A DNA stretch of 6,615 bases from Blastocatellia bacterium (GTDB lineage: Bacteria > Acidobacteriota > Blastocatellia > Pyrinomonadales > Pyrinomonadaceae), in NCBI GenBank assembly GCA_003175865.1, contig PSRF01000121.1, positions 1-6,615 of the forward strand, in the 5' to 3' direction. The first letter of the stretch is position 1. Each line of letters opens with the position of its first letter. The notes under the pieces are model-generated. The model ran no database searches and was not told the origin of the DNA. It worked only from the letters and a program-made list of their open reading frames with translations. Made by a program: the position numbers and the translations under genes. This document shows, piece after piece, positions 1 to 6,615 of this stretch.

Positions 1-50
1 GCCATGAAATTCGGGACTCGAGCGAAAGTACTACCAAACCTGTCCACTTA

Positions 51-911
51 TCATGCAGTCGCTTCGCTCTTGCTCTGATTCTGATGAAGGAGCTTGTGGA
101 TGTCGCGCAAGGCATTCAGCAGTTCTTGCATGCGTTCCAATGGAAGTGCGTTAGGCCCGTCTGACAACGCGCGCTCTGGACACTCGTGCACTTCCATAAA
201 CACTGCATCAACTCCACAAGCGACACCCGCACGCGCAAGCGGTTCGATGTACTCGGATTGACCACCCGTTGCATGGCCGAGTCCGCCTGGCAGCTGAAGT
301 GAATGCGTTACGTCGAAGACAACCGGTACGCCAAAACTGCGCATGATCGGGAACGATCTCATGTCTACTACAAGATTGTTGTAACCAAAACTCGCGCCTC
401 GTTCCGTCAATAAAAGCTGCTCACAACCAGCATCCCGCGTCTTCTCTACGATGTTTCGAGCATCACTCGGCGCCAGAAACTGTCCTTTCTTGACATTAAC
501 AGCCCTTCCGGATTTTGCCGCTTTGACAATCAAATCAGTTTGTCGACAAAGAAACGCAGGTATCTGGAGAATGTCTGCGACCTCTGCCACAGGATCGATC
601 TGAGATACATCGTGGATGTCAGTCAGTACGACTACGCCAAGTTCTTGCTTGATGTGCTGAAGTACTTCTAGTCCGGCCTCCATTCCGTGACCTCTGAAAC
701 TCCTAACAGAAGATCGATTCGCTTTATCGAAAGAAGCTTTAAAAACATAATCCAGCCCAGCACTTTTCGCCCGTGACAAACACTCCCGCGCCATCATTAA
801 CGCGTGTTCAGGCGTTTCGATAACACAGGGTCCAGCGATAATGGTCAATCGCCCATCGCCAAACGTCACATTACCGACTGAAAAAGGTTTTACAGGAATT
901 TCACCATCCAT
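51..911 (-). CDS. kdsA: 3-deoxy-8-phosphooctulonate synthase (Kdo-8-P synthase), metal-dependent type
   Basis: Cytoplasmic enzyme condensing phosphoenolpyruvate with arabinose 5-phosphate to Kdo 8-phosphate, the first committed step of Kdo synthesis for lipopolysaccharide. The DAHP/Kdo8P synthase barrel fold spans nearly the whole 286 residues. Visible family motifs (ATG numbering) are AGPCVIE at about 26-32, KASFDKANRSS near 58-68, IPAFLCRQTDL near 117-127, NVKKGQFLAP near 139-148 and TERGASFGYNN near 169-179. The four metal ligands of the metal-dependent class are present: Cys29, His203, Glu240 and Asp251. The E. coli-type enzyme has Asn in place of that Cys, so this one should need a divalent metal. 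I chose the ATG at 911; an in-frame TTG at 917 would add two residues. No clear Shine-Dalgarno precedes either. It lies 21 bases behind the kinase stop, so it is probably the fifth gene of the operon. Length is typical of the family. Identification is secure; the metal class is inferred from the ligands. Confidence 0.97.
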   Translation of the reverse strand: MDGEIPVKPFSVGNVTFGDGRLTIIAGPCVIETPEHALMMARECLSRAKSAGLDYVFKASFDKANRSSVRSFRGHGMEAGLEVLQHIKQELGVVVLTDIHDVSQIDPVAEVADILQIPAFLCRQTDLIVKAAKSGRAVNVKKGQFLAPSDARNIVEKTRDAGCEQLLLTERGASFGYNNLVVDMRSFPIMRSFGVPVVFDVTHSLQLPGGLGHATGGQSEYIEPLARAGVACGVDAVFMEVHECPERALSDGPNALPLERMQELLNALRDIHKLLHQNQSKSEATA

Positions 912-932
912 CGTCAAATCTGGGTCATCAAG

Positions 933-2426
933 TTAGAAAGGCTTCGTGAGTATACGCTTGACCTTGTTCACAATCGAACCGACCTTCGACTCCTTCTTTT
1001 TGGTTGGTGAAGGTGAAGGCGACGGAGAAGGTTGTCGATGAGATGTCGGGCTGGGTGAAGCAACAACGGTCTGCGAAGGTGATGCTGCAGGCGACGCACT
1101 TGTGTTTACGTTAGCTGGAGCGGGATTTCTTTCACTCATGAGCCATACGGCGACAAATCCGATTCCTACAAATAACAAGACGGCAAATAAAACTGCGGCC
1201 AGTAGAAACCTGTTCGCACGTCGAGGAACGTCTATGTTGACTCGTCTGATTGGTCCAGGTGATGGCTTTTCATTTTCCTTCTGTGGAATCGAGCGATCCC
1301 CAATTACGGTTATTTCATTATTTCCTGAAGAGAACAGACCGGTTTCGCGTAAACGCGCGATGTCAATAACCAGCCTTCCAGAGGGGGATTCAACACCGGC
1401 ACCGCGCAATGCATCGAGATCAGGAATGACCGTAACTGCGGAGTGTTCCAATCCCAGGCGATCCGCAATCTTCAACAACTCCATTCGAAATGCTGCCGCA
1501 TTTGCAGGTCGATCTTCCGGTTGCTTGGCGAGTGCGTGAAGGACAAGGCGCTCCAGATCTTCCGGAATAGTTGGCACTAACTCTCTCGGCGGTTGTGGAA
1601 GGTCCTGTGCGTGTTTGATCGCGATTGCCAATGGAGTTGAGCCAGTGAACGGCACAACGCCGGTTAACATTTCATACAAAATGACGCCAAGACTGTACAC
1701 GTCTGACGCTGACGTCAGGTCCACGCCATTGCATTGTTCGGGCGACATGTAACGGGGAGTTCCAATCATCGCGCCGACTTGCGTCAGTGTGTTGGGTTCG
1801 TCTTCGTCGAGACTATCCGCCGCAAGCTTTGCAATACCGAAATCGAGCACTTTGACGACGGCAGGGACATCAGACCTCTTTGTGACGAAGATATTTGCCG
1901 GTTTCAAGTCGCGGTGAATAACTCCGGCGTCGTGTGCTGCTTCGACAGCCGCTGAGGCTTGTAGCATCAGGGCGACGGCTCGTGCGGTTTCAAGCGGAGC
2001 TTCCTTGGTGAGAATTTCACGGAGCGTCTTACCTTCCAACAACTCCATGACGATGTAGACATAGCCTTCTGCTGTTTGACCGAAGTCTGTTACGGCGACG
2101 GCATTTTGATGGTGCAATCGACCCGCTGCTTTCGCTTCACGCTGAAAACGAACACGTGCGGCCTCATCTTCGAAAAATCGCTGATTCAAAACCTTGACCG
2201 CAACTGCACGATCAATCAACACGTGGCGGGCCCGATAAACCGTTCCCATGCCGCCGATGCCGAGTCGGCCTTCAATCAGATATTTTTGGTCGAGAGTTTC
2301 TCCGATTAGAGGATCAGCGATCTGTTCCCCCACAACGGTGGTTTCCGCACGCAATGCAGTCTGATCCGACGGACAATATTGGACGCCGGCTGGATAGTTT
2401 TTTCCACATGTGGGGCAAAAGAGCAT
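933..2426 (-). CDS. Membrane-anchored Ser/Thr protein kinase with N-terminal zinc-ribbon and cationic C-terminal tail
   Basis: Hanks-type (PknB-like) kinase, 497 residues from the ATG at 2426; an in-frame TTG at 2432 would add two, and neither has an obvious ribosome site. An N-terminal zinc-ribbon-like motif has Cys4, Cys7, Cys18 and Asp21. The kinase domain runs from about 49 to 325: glycine loop GIGGMGTVY (56-64), Lys78, alpha-C Glu97, HRDLKPAN (171-178) with catalytic Asp173, DFG at 195-197, and an SPE version of the APE motif at 228-230. All catalytic residues are intact, so it should be active. Residues about 406-430 form one membrane helix. The C-terminal part, predicted outside the inner membrane, has no PASTA or other recognised sensor domain. 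It is a Ser/Pro-rich linker (about 435-475) followed by a Lys-rich amphipathic segment (476-497). The gene lies between pyrG and kdsA, which hints at control of Kdo/LPS or CTP metabolism; that is inference, and substrates are unknown. Confidence 0.93.
   Translation of the reverse strand: MLFCPTCGKNYPAGVQYCPSDQTALRAETTVVGEQIADPLIGETLDQKYLIEGRLGIGGMGTVYRARHVLIDRAVAVKVLNQRFFEDEAARVRFQREAKAAGRLHHQNAVAVTDFGQTAEGYVYIVMELLEGKTLREILTKEAPLETARAVALMLQASAAVEAAHDAGVIHRDLKPANIFVTKRSDVPAVVKVLDFGIAKLAADSLDEDEPNTLTQVGAMIGTPRYMSPEQCNGVDLTSASDVYSLGVILYEMLTGVVPFTGSTPLAIAIKHAQDLPQPPRELVPTIPEDLERLVLHALAKQPEDRPANAAAFRMELLKIADRLGLEHSAVTVIPDLDALRGAGVESPSGRLVIDIARLRETGLFSSGNNEITVIGDRSIPQKENEKPSPGPIRRVNIDVPRRANRFLLAAVLFAVLLFVGIGFVAVWLMSERNPAPANVNTSASPAASPSQTVVASPSPTSHRQPSPSPSPSPTKKKESKVGSIVNKVKRILTKPF
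1006..1032. repeat. Hexamer-period tandem repeat in the kinase gene encoding (Ser-Pro)n
   Basis: On the plus strand this reads GGTGAA, GGTGAA, GGCGAC, GGAGAA, GG, an imperfect six-base repeat. On the coding (minus) strand it specifies alternating Ser and Pro in the extracytoplasmic linker. Simple repeats of this kind can change length by slippage; whole hexamers preserve the frame, so the linker could vary between strains without breaking the protein. Confidence 0.7.
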
Positions 2427-2512
2427 TAGCAATTAATCGTTGGGAAGAGTAAGGGGCAGGGTGATTATCTCTTAATTCAGAGTTGGATGCACTTGGTCCA
2501 ATCGTAAACCGC

Positions 2513-2572
2513 AAGTCGTGAATCGTGAATCGTCCGTTAGGGCCAACAACTTACGATTCACTATTCACGATT

Positions 2573-2573
<1 letters not shown>
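2513..2573. repeat. Inverted repeat built from a TCGTGAA heptamer, between pyrG and the kinase gene
   Basis: The left arm 2516-2533 reads TCGTGAATCGTGAATCGT, two and a half tandem copies of TCGTGAA. The right arm 2553-2570 is its reverse complement at 17 of 18 positions. Outward extension to 2513 and 2573 adds A-T pairs and one G-T wobble, giving a stem of about 21 bp with a 19-base loop. The outer edge touches the pyrG stop codon (2573-2575). No run of T follows on either strand, so it is not a canonical Rho-independent terminator. It could still act as an mRNA stabiliser, attenuator or mobile palindromic repeat. The rest of this 146-base spacer (2427-2572) shows no promoter I would call. 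Confidence 0.85.
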
Positions 2574-4317
<1,744 letters not shown>

Positions 4318-4322
4318 AACAT

Positions 4323-4598
4323 TCAGGACGTTCCCGGTTCAGGTGGATCACCTGATCCTTGTTCACCGTCGTACCGACCTTGTTTCAGGTCTTCCTGAGC
4401 TTCAACTGCCTTCTGCATTGCTGGATCCAACGCTTTCTGCAATCCCACTAAGCCAGCACCGATCAGACCTGGGCCTTCCTGTGCGCGTCGTTCAAACTCC
4501 TCAGTTGAAACATCATATGGCCTACTCAACCGAGAGAGTCCAAACAACCCGCACAAAACAAAGAATCCTATTACTGCTAATCCTACCCAGTCGTTCAT
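4323..4598 (-). CDS. Small single-pass membrane protein of unknown function
   Basis: I do not recognise a named family. The 91-residue product has a hydrophobic helix at about residues 5-21 (VGLAVIGFFVLCGLFGL) followed by Arg23 and Arg26, so the positive-inside rule predicts N-out, C-in. The cytoplasmic part contains an acidic-basic stretch (TEEFERRAQEG, 32-42), a Gly/Leu-rich segment (GPGLIGAGLVGLQKALDP, 42-59), a probable helix to about 75, and a Gly/Pro/acidic end. The ATG overlaps the kdsB stop in an ATGA junction (4595-4598), which strongly supports a real, translationally coupled gene. The pyrG start follows after 52 bases. It has no signal-peptidase or lipobox motif. A role as a small anchor or partner for Kdo enzymes or the kinase is only a guess from position. 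Confidence 0.82.
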   Translation of the reverse strand: MNDWVGLAVIGFFVLCGLFGLSRLSRPYDVSTEEFERRAQEGPGLIGAGLVGLQKALDPAMQKAVEAQEDLKQGRYDGEQGSGDPPEPGTS

Positions 4599-5446
4599 CT
4601 CGAATGTGCCACCGTAACCTTTTCTTCCGCCACCAACCGCCTCACTCGCTCAAGATCTTCAGGTGTATCAACACCAATGGATGACCCGCTTGCTTGAATG
4701 ACTCTGATCTTTACACCGTGCTCAAGTGCACGCAGCTGCTCAAGACGTTCGAACTGTTCCAATTTTGTCTGCGGCCATTCTGTAAACTCCAACAGTGTCT
4801 CGCGCCGATAGACATACAGACCAGTATGTTTCTTAAAATTACCGAGTAACTCAGGCTCGAGCTCAAGTGCAATGTTTGGGTCGCCATGTCGCTGCGTTGC
4901 ATCGCGTGGAAATGGCATTGGTGAACGTGAAAAGTAGAGTGCGGTGTCGTCGTCGCTGACGACGACCTTTACTACCGATGAATCCAAGAGCTCACGCAAG
5001 GTGTGAATCGGTTCCCACGTTGTCACAATCCCTACGTCTGACGCGTGTGCGATCTCATTCATCATCTGATCCACAGCGAGTTCGATGGTCTTCGGAGCTA
5101 TGAGTGGTTCATCGCCCTGAACATTCACGATGATACCGGCGTCGTCTATTTTCGCTGCGACTTCCGCGATGCGATCAGTTCCGCTGTTGTGGTTCGCATC
5201 CGTCATTTCGGCTTCATATCCCGCATTTATTACCGCCTCGAGAATCTCGTGACTATCGGTCGCGACAATAACGCGGGAAACATTGCGCGCCTCTAGCGTG
5301 CGCCGGATAACCCACAGGATCATCGGCTGTCCGTCGATATCGAGTAGCGCTTTTCGAGGTAAACGAGAAGACGCGAAACGGGCTGGGATGATGGCGACTG
5401 TGCTTGTTTGGGGATTGTTTTGGGGATTGGAGCCCGTGTGATTCAC
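4595..5446 (-). CDS. kdsB: 3-deoxy-manno-octulosonate cytidylyltransferase (CMP-Kdo synthetase)
   Basis: Cytoplasmic enzyme transferring CMP from CTP to Kdo, making CMP-Kdo for Kdo transferases acting on lipid A. The nucleotidyltransferase fold shows the signature IIPARFASSRLPRK (19-32), NSGTDRIAE (87-95), VQGDEPLI (109-116) with metal-binding Asp112, YFSRSPMPFPRD (171-182), HTGLYVYRRE (207-216), LEQLRALEHG (235-244) and GVDTPEDLERV (258-268) with the second metal ligand Asp260. At 283 residues it is longer than E. coli KdsB (about 248), partly through a Gln/Asn/Pro-rich N-terminal extension of about 16 residues. The only start codon in frame before the conserved core is GTG at 5444-5446; Val17 is GTC and cannot serve. 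No Shine-Dalgarno precedes it, and a promoter-like sequence lies immediately upstream. It is the first gene of the probable five-gene operon, and its stop overlaps the next start by 4 bases. Confidence 0.96.
   Translation of the reverse strand: MNHTGSNPQNNPQTSTVAIIPARFASSRLPRKALLDIDGQPMILWVIRRTLEARNVSRVIVATDSHEILEAVINAGYEAEMTDANHNSGTDRIAEVAAKIDDAGIIVNVQGDEPLIAPKTIELAVDQMMNEIAHASDVGIVTTWEPIHTLRELLDSSVVKVVVSDDDTALYFSRSPMPFPRDATQRHGDPNIALELEPELLGNFKKHTGLYVYRRETLLEFTEWPQTKLEQFERLEQLRALEHGVKIRVIQASGSSIGVDTPEDLERVRRLVAEEKVTVAHSR
5407..5429. repeat. 12-base tandem duplication in the 5' end of kdsB
   Basis: TTTGGGGATTG occurs at 5407-5417 and again at 5419-5429 on the plus strand, a 12-base period. 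On the coding strand it gives the repeated residues NPQ-N-NPQ-T in the N-terminal extension ahead of the conserved KdsB core. It keeps the frame and probably reflects a small local duplication. Confidence 0.65.
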
Positions 5447-5454
5447 GGGGTAAC

Positions 5455-5484
5455 AGATTAGCGTGGAGCCGCAGACACTGTCAA
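5455..5484 (-). promoter_or_regulatory. Candidate sigma-70-type promoter for the kdsB operon
   Basis: On the minus strand a perfect TTGACA occupies 5484-5479. After 18 bases comes TAATCT at 5460-5455, which fits the relaxed TAnnnT form of a -10 box but only 3 of 6 bases of TATAAT. Transcription would start around 5447-5449, at or within a few bases of the GTG start (5446), so the mRNA would be leaderless or nearly so. This agrees with the absence of a ribosome binding site. The prediction rests on pattern matching alone. Confidence 0.4.
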
Positions 5485-5492
5485 CGAAACTT

Positions 5493-5517
5493 GTCCGATA
5501 AGCTTTATAGCTTGTCG
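5493..5517 (+). repeat. GATAAGCTTTAGCTTGTC-type palindromic repeat, left copy of an inverted pair
   Basis: It matches the copy at 6557-6579 apart from a two-base TA insertion in the central loop (CTTTATAG versus CTTTAG). The element is an imperfect palindrome, CGATAAGCT and AGCTTGTCG, with one mismatch that becomes a G-U wobble in RNA. It lies just upstream of the candidate kdsB promoter in the divergent spacer. Confidence 0.85.
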
Positions 5518-5556
5518 TCGAGAGCGATATCCGCAGACTGAGTGGGCAAGAGAAAA

Positions 5557-5579
5557 CGACAAGCTACTGCTTATCGGAC
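5557..5579 (-). repeat. GATAAGCTTTAGCTTGTC-type palindromic repeat, right (inverted) copy of the pair
   Basis: Its reverse complement matches the copy at 6557-6579 at 21 of 23 positions; both differences are in the central loop. With the copy at 5493-5517 it forms a long inverted repeat around a 39-base spacer, the arrangement of REP doublets (REPIN/BIME-like). It lies about 50 bases upstream of the deacetylase start. The rest of the 185-base divergent spacer holds only the kdsB promoter candidate. Confidence 0.85.
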
Positions 5580-5631
5580 TTTCTGGTGTTTTTCGTCGCT
5601 TGCCAACTCAGGTTAATATCGCTGACGGCAA

Positions 5632-6555
5632 ATGCGCGTCTTCTACTCACCACGTTATTACGCGGACATCGGCGACAGTCATATCTTCCCCATTCGCAAA
5701 TTTGAGTTAGTTCGAGATCGTTTACTCAACGAAGGCACACTAACGTCGGATGAGATTGTGGAACCTCGCCCTGCGACGCCAGATGAGGTTCTCCTCGTAC
5801 ATACAAACGATTACATCTCACGCTTGTGTGAGGGACAACTCACCTCGAGAGAAATTCGAAGGCTAGGACTGCCTTGGTCCAAAGCCCTGGTACAACGATC
5901 GTTCTTTGCGGTTGGAGGTACGATTGCCGCAACCAGAGTCGCAGTTGAAGAAGGATATGGTTCTAACCTGGCAGGCGGAACACATCATGCATTTGCAGAT
6001 CGCGGAGAAGGGTTCTGCGTTTTAAATGACGTTGCTGTAGCTATTCGCTCGCTTCGACGAGAAGGACTGTTTGAGCGTGTTGCGATTGTTGATTGCGATG
6101 TGCATCAAGGCAACGGGACCGCACAAATTTTCGCGGAAGATCCTCAGACGTTCACCTTCTCAATGCATGGCGCGAATAACTATCCACTATTCAAAGCACA
6201 ATCGAATTTAGATATCGAGTTGCCGGATGGTACTGACGACGATCAGTATCTCGACATGCTGTCGCGGAGTCTGACAAAGGTTCTCGAGCACGAACCTGAA
6301 ATCATTTTCTACCTTGCCGGGGCTGATCCCTATGCAGGCGACAAACTCGGAAAACTCGCATTGTCGATCGACGGACTTCGCACTCGCGATGCACTCATCC
6401 TGCGCAAGTGTTTTGAAAGCGAGTTGCCTGTCGTGACGGTGATGTCAGGTGGCTACGGCAAGATTCTGGACGACACAATCGAAATCCATTGCAACACAAT
6501 TCGGACCGTGAAAGATATATTTGAACCTGTTCTTGCGTCACAACGTTCTGCTTAA
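5632..6555 (+). CDS. Histone deacetylase-fold hydrolase, class IV (HDAC11)-like
   Basis: Zinc-dependent arginase/deacetylase-fold enzyme of 307 residues, predicted soluble and cytoplasmic. Family motifs are in order: HTNDYISRL (57-65), AGGTHHAFADRGEGFCVLND (114-133) with catalytic His118/His119, VAIVDCDVHQGNGTAQIF (150-167) with zinc ligands Asp156 and His158, LAGADPYAGDKLGKLALS (228-245) with zinc ligand Asp232, and MSGGYG (271-276) with transition-state Tyr275. All key residues are present, so it should be active. The GDKLG segment after the third ligand recalls HDAC11. The substrate cannot be read from sequence; acetyl- or acyl-lysine proteins, polyamines or other small amides are all possible. 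The ATG at 5632 opens directly into conserved sequence (MRVFYSPRYY); no Shine-Dalgarno precedes it. It is transcribed away from the Kdo operon and has no evident functional tie to it. A palindromic repeat begins one base after the stop codon. Confidence 0.93.
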   Translation: MRVFYSPRYYADIGDSHIFPIRKFELVRDRLLNEGTLTSDEIVEPRPATPDEVLLVHTNDYISRLCEGQLTSREIRRLGLPWSKALVQRSFFAVGGTIAATRVAVEEGYGSNLAGGTHHAFADRGEGFCVLNDVAVAIRSLRREGLFERVAIVDCDVHQGNGTAQIFAEDPQTFTFSMHGANNYPLFKAQSNLDIELPDGTDDDQYLDMLSRSLTKVLEHEPEIIFYLAGADPYAGDKLGKLALSIDGLRTRDALILRKCFESELPVVTVMSGGYGKILDDTIEIHCNTIRTVKDIFEPVLASQRSA

Positions 6556-6556
6556 T

Positions 6557-6579
6557 GTCCGATAAGCTTTAGCTTGTCG
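6557..6579 (+). repeat. GATAAGCTTTAGCTTGTC-type palindromic repeat following the deacetylase gene
   Basis: The clearest copy of the family begins one base after the TAA stop (6553-6555). Inside it CGATAAGCT and AGCTTGTCG can pair, with one G-U wobble in RNA. Only two T residues follow directly, so it is a poor intrinsic terminator, though it could protect the 3' end of the mRNA. Downstream, 6580-6615 shows no gene or clear signal. Confidence 0.85.
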
Positions 6580-6615
6580 TTAGGATTGATAACAAAGATC
6601 CGTGGGGGTAAACGA

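Noticed and set aside
1..50. Possible start of the next operon gene after kdsA on the minus strand (ATG at 5-3, or GTG at 47-45 in the same frame).
   Set aside because: At most about 15 codons are visible and there is no ribosome site or recognisable motif. An ATG overlapping the kdsA stop (54-52) hits a stop after seven codons. A downstream gene is plausible but cannot be supported.
1102..1539. A 145-codon plus-strand open frame opposite the kinase gene.
   Set aside because: It is antisense to the well-supported kinase linker, membrane helix and kinase C-lobe region, shows no motif, and has Ser/Arg-rich composition typical of a shadow frame.
2314..2514. A 66-codon minus-strand frame spanning the pyrG-kinase spacer and the kinase 5' end.
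   Set aside because: It overlaps the kinase zinc-ribbon coding sequence in another frame, has no ribosome site and no recognisable features.
4343..4684. A 113-codon plus-strand frame opposite the small membrane protein gene.
   Set aside because: The minus-strand alternative has a 4-base coupled start with kdsB and a clear membrane helix, while this frame has neither a ribosome site nor recognisable structure.
5493..5579. CRISPR-like array or phage attachment site.
   Set aside because: There are only two units, in opposite orientation, with no spacers of regular size, no cas or integrase gene nearby, and other copies scattered between genes. A dispersed palindromic repeat explains it better.
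5591..5619. Sigma-70 promoter for the deacetylase gene (TAATAT at 5614-5619 with TTGCCA at 5600-5605 or TTTCGT at 5591-5596).
   Set aside because: TTGCCA is only 8 bases from the -10-like box, and the correctly spaced hexamer is a poor -35 match. I mention the -10-like box but do not call a promoter.

Overview
The window looks like chromosomal DNA from a Gram-negative bacterium. It carries both Kdo (LPS inner-core sugar) enzymes KdsA and KdsB, and a membrane-anchored Ser/Thr kinase with an N-terminal zinc-ribbon of the CPxCG...CPxD type. That combination and the overall protein style suggest Acidobacteriota, perhaps the Blastocatellia/Pyrinomonadaceae branch. The taxonomic guess is inference from protein style, not a search.

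Layout. Positions 51-5446 hold five genes, all on the minus strand and very likely cotranscribed from right to left: kdsB (GTG start at 5446), a 91-residue one-pass membrane protein overlapping kdsB by 4 bases, pyrG, a Ser/Thr protein kinase, and kdsA. A divergent gene at 5632-6555 (+) encodes a histone-deacetylase-fold hydrolase resembling class IV/HDAC11 enzymes. No gene-free stretch exceeds 300 bases. The longest is the 185-base divergent spacer 5447-5631. Bases 1-50 and 6580-6615 hold nothing I can assign.

How the genes fit. PyrG makes CTP, KdsA makes Kdo-8-phosphate, and KdsB joins CTP and Kdo into CMP-Kdo, the donor for lipid A glycosylation. The operon therefore couples nucleotide supply to outer-membrane sugar activation. 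The kinase between pyrG and kdsA, and the small membrane protein behind kdsB, are the unexplained members. The kinase ends in a Ser/Pro linker and a cationic amphipathic tail predicted to lie outside the inner membrane, so an envelope-sensing role is a reasonable hypothesis.

Non-coding structure. All three intergenic spaces longer than 50 bases, plus the sequence just after the deacetylase stop, carry short palindromic repeats. One family (core GATAAGCTTTAGCTTGTC) has four copies, two of them forming an inverted pair in the divergent spacer. A different inverted repeat, built from a TCGTGAA heptamer, abuts the pyrG stop. These REP-like elements, a possible leaderless promoter at kdsB, and the kinase tail are the main items worth a second look. 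I see no complete previously undescribed system, CRISPR array, tRNA, rRNA or insertion sequence.
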